Below are positions 24,992 through 38,306 of a stretch of 64,000 nucleotides of DNA, piece by piece. Source of the stretch: Lampris incognitus. Taxonomy: Eukaryota; Chordata; Actinopteri; Lampriformes; Lampridae. The DNA lies in contig NC_079213.1 of assembly GCF_029633865.1 (NCBI RefSeq), positions 91,834,995 to 91,898,994 of the forward strand, in the 5' to 3' direction. Positions within the stretch are counted from its first letter, which is position 1. The number at the start of each line of letters is the position of its first letter. The notes below the pieces were generated by a model that did no database searches, was not told where the DNA came from, and worked only from the letters and a program-made list of their open reading frames with translations. Position numbers and translations under genes: made by a program.

Positions 24992-25393
24992 GGCGGCATG
25001 GTGGCGCAGTGGTTGGTGCAGTGGTTGGGCACAGTCACCTCACATTAAGAAGGTTCTGGGTTCGAGCCCCAGGGTAGTCCAACCTTGGGCGAGTGTTGTC
25101 CTGGGACGTCCTCTGTGTGGAGTTTGCATGTTCTCCACTAGTCTGTGTGGGTTTCCTCCAGGTGCTCTGGTTTCCTCCCATAGTCCAAAGACATGCAGGT
25201 CAGGTGAATCAGCCGTACTAAATTGCCCCTAGATATATATATGTGTGTGGGGGGGGGGCCCTGTGTGATGGCCTGGTGGCCTGTCCAGGGTGTATCCGCC
25301 CCGCCTGCCGCCCAATGACTGTGGTGGGATAGGATCCAGCATCCCCGCGACCTTGAGAGCAGGATAAGCAGTTCGGATAATGGATGGATGGAT
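24992..25393 (+). repeat. SINE-A copy
   Basis: Near full-length: head ggcggcatggtggcgcagtg (A box), B box gggttcgagcccc, shared body (gtttgcatgttctcc, ggtttcctcccatagtccaa), 3' part (ctgtccagggtgtatcc) and the terminal GGATGGATGG tail. The head carries a small duplication of the tggttg(g)gcac segment. Confidence 0.85.
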
Positions 25394-25911
25394 AAACCTA
25401 AGAGTTCTTCACTTTCCTTTTTTTTCTGTCAAAGCCGCACAAATATCATTTAACTTCAGTGCCAACAACCGGAGTCCAAAATCAGGTTTGGGCGACATGG
25501 TTTAGCTACCTCACCTCGACTTTGTTTTACCATCGGCTTTGTTGTCAAGATTATTTACAAGTGATTGGATTTAATTGACTTTCTGGGCCAAACGCTGAGT
25601 TTCTGGAGTTGGCTGCTGCTGCCAGGCTCGTCCTGTTCAGCTTTGAAAGGAATCAAACAGCAAGAGAAGAGTATGTCTTCCCAGACAGCTGTCCTGTCAT
25701 ATGGGCTTTTCTGTGCTCTGATTCACTTCCTCTTCAATGCCTCATTGAAACTGGAACTGACATATCACTCTATCCTTACCAACAATATGTCTGCAATAAT
25801 GCTCAACCCATTTTGTGTCTTTAATAAAAGATAAACGGTACGTTACATTTAGTCAACCTTCTGCTGCTACTCTGATAGGATGATGTGGAGAACATGGGGA
25901 GAGCTCCCTTT
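25394..25911. other. unassigned stretch
   Basis: No recognised feature. Confidence 0.4.
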
Positions 25912-26189
25912 TCCTTGTTCTATAGGAGCAGTGGGCAGCTGCAGCACCCAGGGACCAACTCCAGTTCTTCTTTCCATTGCCTTGCTCGGGGGCACAGGCA
26001 GGCGTTTTAACCCTAACATGCATGTCTTTTTGATGGTGGGAGGAAACCAGAGCACCCGGAGGAAACCCACGCAGACATGGGGAGAACATGCAAACTCCAC
26101 ACAGAAAGGACCTGGGACGGCCTGGGGTTCAAACCCAGGACCTTCTTGCTGCGAGGCAACAGTGCTGACCACTGGGCCACCATGCTGCT
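25912..26189 (-). repeat. SINE-B copy
   Basis: Minus-strand copy with head at 26189 (gcagcatggtggcccagtgg), B box ctgggtttgaacccc, shared body and the B-specific part, truncated near cctataggagcagtg so the aataaag tail is absent. Confidence 0.85.
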
Positions 26190-26960
26190 CCTGCTACAAT
26201 GTGAGAATCATTACTATCATACTATTTTGAAGGTAAACCCAGTGAAAAGTGGACTTTCCTTTTCCTAGGGTCTTGAATTGAGACAGGATTTAGGGGGCAT
26301 GGGTAGAAATAGGCTGATGCAGGTATTTGAATTTGGCTGGGATTGTTTTTCTTTACTTTGAAATAGTCACTTTAAAGGTGGCTATTTATGCCCTTTAACT
26401 GTTCCTATTTATCACCTTTCAAAGTATTTAATATGCTTTTATTGTCATCTATCATTGAGTGTTGTTTTTATTGAGGGTTTACGTCAGTTTACTTGCATCG
26501 TTTTCATTTATGCTTGTTCTCCATGAAATTCTCGTTTTCTCATGCTTCAGTTAACTGTGAAGGTAAAGTCAGTGAATAAACGTCACTACGTGTGTTCAGT
26601 TAAAGGAAGAAGAGGTGAAAACAGTTTCCACCTTAAAATCTGCACAACAGTTGAATCTCCTCCCAAAAACCACTTAATAATACTTTGATAACTTGTTCAG
26701 AACTGAAGGTGGCTCGCAGTCTCAAACTGATATGAGGAGGCGGTTGCACAATTTACACACACGCACACGCACACACACATTGCAAAAAAATATATCTGTA
26801 CGAGTGTGTGTGTTTGTGTGTGCGTGTTTGTGTACAATTTGCATATCTACGCCCATAATTAAGAGATGACCAATCAGTCTCTGTTCAGGCAGTGAAGCGT
26901 GTGCAGTCTACGGTCACATGACTATCCGGTGCGCTGTGTGCAGACCAGAAAGAAGGAAAA
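26190..26960. other. unassigned stretch with CA/TG hairpin
   Basis: At 26757-26832 a CA-rich run is followed by a TG-rich run, able to fold into a hairpin around an AAAAAAATATA spacer. No gene otherwise. Confidence 0.5.
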
Positions 26961-26961
26961 C

Positions 26962-27165
26962 ATGGACACCGATGACGACGAGCAGGTTAATGCTGATGAG
27001 CTGGTGGCAAAAAAACAAAAAGACAAAAAACGCGACCTCAGATTTAAGGCGATATTTTGGATTCAAGCTCAGCGATATTGAACAGAGAGAGGTACTGTGT
27101 AAAACTGGCAAAGTTAAAGTCGCTACACGTCGCGGCAAAACGACAAATTTGTATTATTTGTTTTT
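26962..27165 (+). pseudogene. BED zinc-finger fragment of a hAT-type transposase
   Basis: An acidic and basic leader (MDTDDDEQVNADELVAKKQ) in one frame is followed, after a one-base frame change near 27040, by YFGFKLSDIEQREVLCKTGK and VKVATRRGKTTNLYYL. This is the first half of a BED-type DNA-binding finger as found at the N-terminus of hAT transposases. The second zinc Cys is replaced by Gly and the sequence diverges before the His residues, so the finger cannot form. The catalytic domain is absent. Confidence 0.65.
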
Positions 27166-27299
27166 GTCTAAATTTGTTAATTATATCGCATATCGCAATA
27201 GACGTGTTCCCTTGTTTACGTGCGCAGATTGTGAGGCAAAAAGGGGCCACGAGTCTTGTGTTCGTAAGCGTTACTACTGTACAGTAATAAAACGTTAGT

Positions 27300-27400
27300 C
27301 CCTAACTGACGGGTCTGACTCGTTAGCCGAGCGGTTAGTGACATCGCCTTGTGGTGCAATACATCCGGTATCGAATCCCGCACCGGGCAAGAAAGTAACC
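27300..27400 (+). repeat. SINE-D-like tRNA-derived sequence
   Basis: Contains ttagccgagcggttag (A box) and ggtatcgaatccc (B box with one extra base). It is similar to the complement of 45205-45300, which shares gggtctgac and the ttagtcgaacggttag block. It is probably a pol III-derived element rather than a working tRNA gene, since the anticodon arm does not fold cleanly. Confidence 0.6.
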
Positions 27401-27429
27401 AATTACACTACGTTCATTTCGAAGAGATC

Positions 27430-27653
27430 ATGACGGAGAAATTGATTTAAACGAAACGCCTCCCAGTTGTTGCTCTTTCGGTTGTACGAATCGTAAAGAT
27501 GACATCTGCATTTTTATCGCATGCCGAAAGGGAAAACGCCAATGAAAAACGAAGAAGAGGCGTGGATTCATGCGATCCATCGGGAGGACTGGAAAACGTG
27601 GTCAGAAGCGCAAATATCAAATGCGAAGATTTGCGGAGAACATTTCATATCTG
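27430..27653 (+). pseudogene. THAP zinc-finger exon (transposon-derived)
   Basis: Encodes the C2CH pattern of a THAP domain: CCSFGCTNRKD at the start, then MPKGKTPMKNEEEAWIHAI and HREDWKTW, and CGEHFISG near the end. The spacing C-x4-C ... C-x2-H and the Trp residues are typical. A missing base in the T run at 27511-27515 breaks the frame between the two halves. The segment ends at a consensus splice donor (GTATGT from 27654), so it looks like a first coding exon. THAP domains bind DNA and occur in P-element, Kolobok and related transposon genes. No downstream exon is visible. Confidence 0.7.
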
Positions 27654-27901
27654 GTATGTACCCGTTTCTTACACAAGTACGTATTGCGATTGAACATAAC
27701 GTAAGTAACAGCTGTAAATGTGATACTGTCCTAGTAGAGCAACTGCCAAACCAAAGTTCGAGTTGTTAATCAGCTTTCTTGTTCATGATGTTTGAGGTCA
27801 TACTTTGACTCCACCCTCGATCTCATAACCATAAAAACAATCAAACTTTTGTTGAAAACAAACAATTCAACCGTACTAACAATTAAACTACGAGGGCTTA
27901 C

Positions 27902-28224
27902 CTTTGATTTGAGGAAGCAAAACGTGTTTTCCTTCGATAACGGATGGTTAAAGCAGTCTTGGACATGTCCACCAACAAAGTAGTCGTATGCTTCTAAAGA
28001 CTTGTACGCCTTCATTGATTCTTTCGTAAATATATTCGGCGTGTTTATGATGTATTCACATCCCTCCAGCAGATGTTTGGCAACTTCGTGATGTCACCTG
28101 TCCACTGAGCTTCAGCAAGTATAAACGGATCGGGGAGTTTTTCTCCAGTGCTTAGCTTAAGTTTCGACTCGTTATGCTTCCTGTCTTCCTCGCTTAGACC
28201 TTCAACATATTCTGGGATTTCCAT
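27902..28224 (-). pseudogene. first exon of a mobile-element-like gene (YqaJ/SWIM-associated type?)
   Basis: From an ATG at 28224 the minus strand reads MEIPEYVEGLSEEDRKHNES and then KLPDPFILAEAQW. After a frame change near 28085 it continues NTPNIFTKESMKAYKSLEAY, then DYFVGGHVQDCFNH and ends FLKSK at a consensus donor (GTAAGC, complement at 27896-27901). I associate the KAYKSLEAYDYF and GHVQ block with multi-copy fish genes that carry SWIM or YqaJ-nuclease domains, but this is memory, not a search. It converges with the THAP exon on the other strand. The frameshift marks it as dead. Confidence 0.5.
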
Positions 28225-28500
28225 TTTCTCACATTTCTAACTTTTCTCACATTTCTAACTTTTCTCCGTTTAATTTCAAGTTTTATACTCGTTCATCTGT
28301 GAGCTTCATAGGCACACTCGTTGTCTCTCGGCCACTTTTTACCAGGCGTTCTGCGCGCGCATCTTGTGTACAACGCACCTGTTACGTCACGCGATAAGGT
28401 TGACGTAAAAGCTGCGTTGTAAAGTGCTAATATTGTCCACAATAATCGCAATATGACTTTTTTTTTTTTTACCAAATCGTGCAGCACTAGTTTGTACACG
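28225..28500. promoter_or_regulatory. possible promoter region of the minus-strand exon
   Basis: Upstream of the minus-strand ATG lie two CRE-like words in CpG-containing sequence: gttacgtcacgc (28381) and gttgacgtaaaa (28399). The right edge (complement agtgctgcacgatttggt) resembles the terminus of hAT-type repeats. Promoter function is inference only. Confidence 0.25.
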
Positions 28501-29195
28501 GGACGGACTGGCTCTACAGGCAAGCTGGCTCTTTCTGTTTTCTGAGATTTGACCGCCATATGGGAGCGCCGGTTTTATTCTGTAACCTCTCGATTTAGCA
28601 CATTATCCCCTTTACTATGATCTCACTTCAGGGGAGCGCAATGATGTCACCCATATTTTTACTGTGTTTTCAATTAGGGCAAAGCAGAGGGGAAATGAAA
28701 TGATGCATGAATTTCATTTTTTTCCATGATGGACTCCCTGACAACAGTGGGGGACATGGCCCCCTGGTTAGGGATTGTCTTGTTCTGATGTAATCCCTAA
28801 CCAATAGACCTCATATACCCTTTAGAGTTTGTCTTACCCCATGAACAGTACATTATACTTTAAAGATCACTCTTTATGGGGCTATAGGACAATAGGAGGG
28901 CTATCATTACACCGCTACACCTGTTAAGTTTTATGAGAGATCTTCAGTAATTGTTTTAATAGTTTGCATATGAAAAATATCTAAGCTTGACTCTCTTATG
29001 AGTAATGTGCTACATGGGCTCTTGCCACATTTCTGGTAAATGGCTTTCTGTAGTCAAGACTAATTTATTTACAAAGCACTTTTAACAAACGGGTTTCTCA
29101 CTGACTGCTTCATTGAGAAGAAAGGGCATTCATTACAGAGTGGAAATCAGTTAATAATGAGGAAAAAGAACGACAAAAACATCAGGACTGGGTGT
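28501..29195. other. unassigned stretch
   Basis: No recognised gene or repeat. Confidence 0.4.
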
Positions 29196-29345
29196 CTTGA
29201 GGCATGCTCAATAATCCGGGTACGGAAATCCCAGAAGTTTGAATCAGTTCATCTGGACACAACATTCATGGGGAGAAACGTTTTGTCGCTCATCTAAGTG
29301 ACCTCTTGAGTCTCAACTGAACTGGACTGGGTGGCTGTGTGTCTA
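29196..29345 (-). repeat. Penelope-like element 3' flank
   Basis: Shares the ctcaataatccgggta, gaatcagttcatctgg and cattcatgg blocks with 3400-3500 in the same orientation. No coding part is attached, so this is a strongly 5'-truncated copy. Confidence 0.65.
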
Positions 29346-29490
29346 CAGTATGTATGTAGTGTGTTGATATCACCAACACAGGGGGCTCTAGTTTCTGGCT
29401 CATAGGCGATTCGTTGTCAATGTGGCTGAGGTTAGGACTTGTTTTTTCAGACCTGGCGGGCACAATTTGCACTAAAATGTGATGTTTTTT

Positions 29491-29925
29491 AGGGCGTCTG
29501 GATAGCATAGTGGTCTATCCTATTCCCTACCAACACGGGAATCGCCGGTTCGAATCTGCTTGTTACCTCCAGCTTGGTCAGGCGTCCCTACAGACACAAT
29601 TGGCCATGTCTGCGGGTGAGAAGCTGGATGTGGGTATGTGTCCTGGTCGCTGCACTAGTGCCTTCTCTGGTCGGTCAGGGCGCCTGTTCAGGGGGGAGGG
29701 AGAACTGGAGGGATTAGCGTGATCCTCCCATGCGCTACGTCCCCCTGCTGAAACTCCTCACTGTCAGGTGAAAAGAAGCGGCTGGTGACTCCACATGTAT
29801 CAGAGGAGGCATGTGGTGGTCTGCAGCCCTCCCCGGATCAGCAGAGGGGGTGGAGCAGAGACCGGGATGGCTCGGAAAAGTGGGGTAACTGGCCGGATAC
29901 AATTAGGGAGGAAAAAAAGTGGGGG
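29491..29925 (+). repeat. SINE-C copy
   Basis: Near full-length: head agggcgtctggatagcatag, B box ggttcgaatctgc, body and G-rich end. Divergence is moderate. Confidence 0.85.
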
Positions 29926-30313
29926 AAATCCAAAACAAACTTCTTCAAATATTCATATGAACTGGCTTCAGCAGTGATGGTGGCTGCGTCTGAATTGCCA
30001 GTTGCACGAGCCATAATGGTGCCATTCACATTCATTAGCTGCAAACGTATAGGTTCAGTTCACCTTCACCAAAACATGAGCACATTCAATGCGTTCATGC
30101 ATAATACTGCGTGTGCGTGTGGGGTGGGTGGGTGGGGCACCGTGCCAGGCAATGCAATGCTGATAATGTTCGTCTTGGTGCATGGAGTAGCATTACCTCA
30201 GATGATGTATAAGCCTTGTATGATTAAACTGTGGTGCATTCAGACAAGTATAGTAGTAATGGCCTATTTTGATTAACATGCATTTCAGAACCTATTAAGT
30301 ATGATTGGTGTTG
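29926..30313. other. unassigned stretch
   Basis: A plus-strand frame of 163 residues (29785-30276) starts inside the SINE and has no recognisable domain; I do not regard it as a gene. Confidence 0.4.
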
Positions 30314-30666
30314 GGCGGCACGGTGGCGCAGTGGTTGCACGGTCGCCTCACAGCAAGAAGGTCCTGGGTTTGAACCCTGGGGTAGTCCAACCTTGGGGGT
30401 CTTCCCAAGTCGTCCTCTGTGTGGAGTTGTTCTCCTCGTGTCTGCGTGGGTTTCCTCCTGGTGCTGCGGTTTCCTCTCACAGTCCAAAGACATGCAGGTC
30501 AGGTGAATCGGCCATAGTCCCTAGGTGTGAATGTGTTGGCCCTGTGATGGACTGGTGGGCTGCCCAGGTTGTCTCCCAGCCTGCTAGCCAGTGACTGCTG
30601 GGATAGGCTCCAGCATCCTGTGACCCTGAGGAGGATAATCGGTTCGGATAATGAATGGCTAGATGG
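30314..30666 (+). repeat. SINE-A copy
   Basis: Head ggcggcacggtggcgcagtg, B box gggtttgaaccc, shared body, 3' part and a diverged GATGG tail. Slightly shortened by small internal deletions. Confidence 0.85.
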
Positions 30667-31189
30667 TCTCAGATGGGCCAGGCCCACCTGGTTTTCTCTG
30701 TGCCCACCCCCACTGTGGTTTCCGCCTACGCCACAAAGGTATATTATCCTCTTTATTGAAGGGGGACCATCCCACATCTTTGGACGCAACAATGAGTTAT
30801 GAGTCTTAAAGAATACCTTTAGCAATTAGGCAGAGATGTATGTTAATCCATCAAAGTCAGCAAAGCAGCCTAGCTTTGTTATTCATTTCCGGCGACGCAC
30901 AATGTACAAGGAATTAAACTGTATTTGGTGGGGTAGTCAATTAATCCTGAATCATCCGGTGAAAACAATACCTGCAAAGTTTCCTGTCTCTAGTTTGGCA
31001 TAATGGAGATGCACTTGTGCCTGTGATTTCCACCTACATCGCTTGACATCCGTGTGTGTTTACAGGTACGGATATGTGCCTTGGCTGAGTGGTGCTTCAC
31101 CGCTGGAGAAATGATTAAAGGCTGTCAGATGACTCACACGGGAAGTCACAGCGCACACGTCTATTCTGCATCTGACAAAGAGACAAAAT
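30667..31189. other. unassigned stretch
   Basis: No recognised feature. Confidence 0.4.
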
Positions 31190-31541
31190 GTGCACGTGTG
31201 TGCATGCACGCGCACATATGTAGACACACGAGCGCTCACAAACACACACACACAATCATGCACGCACACGCACAGTACATACACACAGACGTCCACACAC
31301 CTCAAATTATACACAGGCAAACACACTCAACACGTACACTGATATGATAGACAGAAATTTGCACGCACACACAACTCACACACACACACACAACTCACAT
31401 ACACACAACTTACACACACAACTCACATACACACACACACAACCCACACACACACCTCGCATACACACACACAACTCACATACACAACTCACACCCACAC
31501 AATTCTCACACACACACACAAACACACACACACACACACTG
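31190..31541. repeat. degenerate CA-rich repeat tract
   Basis: About 350 bp dominated by CACA with recurring acaactcacatacac words, a mix of microsatellite and short higher-order repeat. Histidine/threonine frames here are artefacts. Confidence 0.9.
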
Positions 31542-32328
31542 TGAGTGACCACATCTTTCCTCGGAGGAAAGAAAATAGTCTTGCCTTTCCTGAAGGGGAG
31601 AAAAATAAAACTATCTAGCCAATAATTGCTCATCCTGGCACAAACAAGATAGCTGGCGAAAAATGCTAATTCTTCACATTGTGCATTCCATTACAGGGGA
31701 AGTGACAGCTCTTTAATATTATGATAACAGTGGAAAAAAGGCTTTCTCTCAACTAACCAGAAAGAAACGGCAGTGGCGGAGAAAGCAATTTGCATGCTGA
31801 ATTTCCCTGTGAAATGCCTGCAGTGTTTTTAATCACTCAACATTAACAAATCTTTTAATTACCATTTGTCAACAACTGTGTTCGGAATAATTTCCGCTGC
31901 TTAATGCTGGGCGTGTGAGGATGGGGGCTTAACTCTAATTTCTATTTGCATTCTTTTGTTTCTTTAGAGGTGGTGAAGAGGCAACCTCTCAATAAGTGAT
32001 CCTCACTGAATGAGGGGACTGATAAAACTCCATGAATAGAATATGAACTCCTTTAATACCTGAGTGAAACTGTGGCCTGAGTGAAGAAAATGTCATTAGA
32101 ATACTAAATACCAATACCGTGATGTAAATAAACCATTTTCCAGCATTTTCATGCAGGGAAAAAAAAAGAAAAAAAGAATTTGGTGATGGTTATGGTTGTT
32201 GACAGACGTATTCATTTGTAGATTTATTGTTTTCTAATCCGGTGTAAATGCATATGATTCTAAGTATTCAGTAGACACCCATTTGATAGTCTGTGAAAGA
32301 CGAGCATAACTTTAATTTTAAACTTGAT
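31542..32328. other. repeat-free stretch with octamer motifs
   Basis: Complex sequence with two ATTTGCAT octamers (31788-31795, 31944-31951), the second followed two bases on by TTTTGTTT. It lacks repeat character, so it could be a conserved non-coding element. No gene. Confidence 0.3.
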
Positions 32329-32341
32329 ATGTCTTAGTCTC

Positions 32342-32531
32342 CCAGCAGCCCTTGGGCAGCAGGCGGGCAAACACCCTGGACAGGCCGCCAGGCCATCTCA
32401 GGGCTATTATCAAATAATCAAACATGACAACAAATCATTCAAATGTTAAATTTATAATGACTGCTGGGATAGGCTCCAGCATCCCCACGACCCTGAGAGC
32501 AGGATAAGCGGTTCAACTAATTGATGGATGG
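32342..32531. repeat. rearranged SINE-A insertion with inverted 5' segment
   Basis: The 190-bp insert is flanked by ATGTCTTAGTCTC at 32329-32341 and 32532-32544. Inside, 32342-32404 is the complement of the SINE-A ggcctgtccaggg segment, 32405-32457 is AT-rich filler, and 32458-32531 is the SINE-A 3' end in forward orientation with its GATGG tail. One target duplication around the whole unit indicates a single insertion. Confidence 0.75.
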
Positions 32532-32564
32532 ATGTCTTAGTCTCTTGGTGCTCTTCTGTTCTTC

Positions 32565-32785
32565 GCGGCATAGTGGCTCAGTGGTTAGGCACGGTCACCT
32601 CACAGCAAGAATGTCTTGGGGTTCGAGCCCCAGGGTAGTCCGATCTTGGGGGTCGTCCCGGGTCGTCCTCTCTATGGAGTTTGCATGTTCTCCCCATGTC
32701 TGCGTGGGTTTCCTCCGGGTGCTCCGGTTTCCTCCCACAGTCCAAAGACATGTAGGTCAGGTGAATCGGCCGTACTAAATTGTCC

Positions 32786-32871
<86 letters not shown>

Positions 32872-32998
32872 CGGCCCTGTGATGGACTGGCGGCCTGTCC
32901 AGGGTGTCTCCCTGCCTGCCGCCCAATGACTGCTGAGATGGGCTCCAGCATCCCGTGACCCCAGTTGGGATAAGCGGTTTGGATAATGGATGGATGGA
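32565..32998 (+). repeat. SINE-A copy with expanded (TG)n
   Basis: Full family structure, with an 80-bp (TG)n run at 32790-32869 exactly where other SINE-A copies have a short TG stretch, so the microsatellite grew inside the element. Confidence 0.9.
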
Positions 32999-35272
<2,274 letters not shown>

Positions 35273-35703
35273 GGGCGAGCCAGGTAGCACAGCAGTCTAT
35301 TCCGTTGCCTACCAACACGGGGATCGCTGGTTCGAACCCCCCGTGTTACCTCCGGCTTGGTCGGGCGTCCCTACAGACACAATTTGCCGTGTCTGCAGGT
35401 GGGAATCCGGATGTGGGTGTGTGTCCTGGTCGCTGCACTAGCGCCTCCTCTGGTCGGTCGGAGCGCCTCTTCAGGGGGGAGGGGGAATAAGGGGGGAATA
35501 ACGTGATCCTCCCACGCGCTACGTCCCCCTGGTGAAACTCCTCACTGTCAGGTGAAAAGAAGCGGTTGGCGACTCCACATGTATCGGAGGAAACGTGGTG
35601 ATCTGCAGCCCCTCCCCGGTCCGGCAGAGGGAGTGGAGCAGCGAGTGGGGTAATTGTCCGGATACAATTGGGAAGAAGAAGAAGAACAAAAAAAGGGGGG
35701 GGG
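35273..35703 (+). repeat. SINE-C copy
   Basis: Head gtagcacagcagtctattcc, B box ggttcgaaccc, body and G-rich end are all present. Confidence 0.85.
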
Positions 35704-37891
35704 GCAATTATATTTTAAACTACATCATGAATAAGAAATACCTGACACATTCTTAACTTGTATAATGCTGGTTGTGAAAAGTAATTTAGATCAATCTGCT
35801 CGAGCGGTGCCTGATATGCAAAATCTCCCCAATATAAAAAGAAGATCTCATCCCGACTGAGCATGTCCAGGCCTACTCAGGCATCGTAGTTGATATGGCC
35901 CCAATGACAGAATATTTTATAATATCATCACAGCTGTCAAATAGATCCAGAGTGACACCTTTAGGATTGTTTATTAATTCACTCATTCTGTCATTGTCCA
36001 TACCTACCGAATCAAACTCCAGGTTGTGGGGGGCTGCAGCTTATCACTGTAGTCGTTGTGCAGAATGCAGAAAGACACACCGGAGAGGTTGCAGGTACAC
36101 AATACACACACACACACACACACACACCACACACACACACACACACACACGCCTCTCCAGCCTTTGGAGAGGTGTGCCTTTGATTAGACACAGGATTCTG
36201 TTTCTGAAAGGCAACATTGCTCCCCACTAAGCCATGTTCCTCATATGAATGTCATCAATTTAAATGCTGGGCTCATAACAGGCACTTGACTTGCAGTGAG
36301 AAACCTATTCACGTTATATTTCTAGCAGAGCCATGGTTCAATCTCTGACCCCTACCAGACTTTACATCGCTTGTGGAGGTATTGGAGTAAGGGGCACTGT
36401 GGGTATTTTAGCATGTGATGCCAATGTGTGTTGATCCACAGCACTGTGTGTTCAGAGTAAGACCCAAAATATGTACCTGCTTAAATATTCCTGCTTATTC
36501 TAGGTTGCTCTAAATAGTCACAAAATTGTACATGTCCCTTTTTATCTGCTCAGTTGTGTGGCATCATCAGACTACTTTGGTTTCCAAGGAACTTTTGGAC
36601 AAGTGTTGAGCATAGAAAGGATCAGCATGTTCCTGTTCCCATCTGCCCTCCTCCTATCCTCTTATCCCCCCCCCCTCCCGCACACACACACACACACACA
36701 CACCACCAGAAAAAAAGAAAATGACAGGGGCACTTTAATCCTAGGAGTGAGAGAAGCTTGGCGGTTGGTTGGGATTTTGGCACCCGATCAGGGCCTGCCG
36801 TTTGGAAATGTTCACATCGAGAGGGAGCTGCCGTTTCCCACCCAAGCCCACATCACATCTGTTGAGGAAACACCGCTGACTATGTGCACTGACAGTAACC
36901 CCCGTGATCTGACTAAGTGCCAGTAGAGAGGCCTGTCAGAGACTGCATGGAGTAAGGTACAAGAGGGACAAGAACCACCATGTTGGGCGAGAACACAAGG
37001 AAAAATCGTAACGTTTTGGACAAAAAACAAAGAAAGTGGCTCATTTCAGCAAAAGGTTTGTTTTAGTTGTTGTGGAAAAGGGAGAAAAAAATTATCAAGG
37101 GGAAAACAAAACAATTTTTTTTGTTTTTGTCAGTTCTGCAACCTGGGGGCAGGTCCCTCATGCAACCACTGGCGTCCACCCTTCAAATATGCCTCGTATT
37201 TTGCTCTGACTTAAATTGGCTCACACGGACCAAACACGCCTCCCTCAAATAAACAGAGTCAGTGTTAGTTGTGCGATGCTGCTCATAATGCATTCATCCC
37301 ACATTACCAGGGCAATAACAGCAGCGGGCCATTTCTTTGGGAATTTAGCCAAAAAACAATTAGCATATCATAGCAACAAAACTAGTAACTCTTCTCTAAA
37401 AACAAGCAGCTTGCTTATGTCTTTCACACTTTATCGGCTCAAAAGGCTACAAAATCTAAATTTTAAAAGCAGCTTTTGAGGGTAAACATTATTCAAAGAG
37501 AGCAGTATGCATTCAGTAAAGAATGGGCTTCTCTCAGTGGTTCTAAAACACAGATATGAGGTCATTCCTACAATCTCTCTGCAGGTCTGCAGAGATTATT
37601 GCCATTGATACTTACACTTACTTACCAAGATTGGTGTTGGATGGTATGGGGAGCTTATCAAATCGATACATCATGCTGATAATCTGGAAATGTACACACA
37701 CAACAATAGTACAGAGCGGCTGTGGTATAAACACACTGTCTCAGTATTAAAGTCCAAACTTAAGACACTTTTCTTTGTTTCAGCCAACAACATGCCTCCT
37801 TGCCTAGAGACTGTCATTTAAATTCTGCAACTGCAGTTTGTCATGATGTCACCGAACGCTTCAGAACAAATACGGGAAGTACGTTTGCTTA
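35704..37891. other. unassigned stretch with CA microsatellites
   Basis: CA runs at 36101-36150 and 36680-36703. No coding frame with a recognisable domain. Confidence 0.4.
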
Positions 37892-38038
37892 TGAGGGGCC
37901 GTCCAAGCCATAAAATTTTCTGGCCCTCTCGTATACATCCATTCTCTTCACATACATATATTTTTATTCTCATATTTATATATTTTAACTCACACATTCA
38001 ATATATTTTTACTTACACATTCATACATTTTCACTGGC

Positions 38039-38077
<39 letters not shown>

Positions 38078-38306
38078 TGCACACACAAATATGAGAGGCC
38101 GGACAAGCCATAATATATTCTGGCCCTCTCATATACATACTTTCTCATTTCACATATATGTTTACATTTTCACTCTCACACACATACATTCTCATTTCAC
38201 ATACATATATGTGTGTGAGAGTGAAAATATATGAATATATGTATGTGAAAGGAGAATGTATGTATATGAGAGGGCCAGAATATATTATGGCTTGTACGGC
38301 CCCTCA
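37892..38306. mobile_element. fold-back MITE-like element
   Basis: Three arms share the same sequence. The outer left arm starts at 37892 (TGAGGGGCCGTCCAAGCC), an inner left arm at 38092 (TGAGAGGCCGGACAAGCC), and a right arm in inverse orientation ends at 38306 (complement TGAGGGGCCGTACAAGCC). The inner and right arms pair for about 85-90 bp with few mismatches, a loop of about 30 bp between them. TA and CA microsatellites (38038-38078) separate the outer and inner arms. No transposase is present, and a target duplication is not obvious. Confidence 0.75.

Noticed and set aside
29260..29345. Second hammerhead candidate in the Penelope-like 3' flank (gatgag / gaaacg words on the minus strand)
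   Set aside because: The CTGATGA core order cannot be made to fit, and no flanking stem I is present.
29785..30276. 163-residue plus-strand frame
   Set aside because: It begins inside SINE-C and continues into unconserved sequence; frame length is within chance for this composition.
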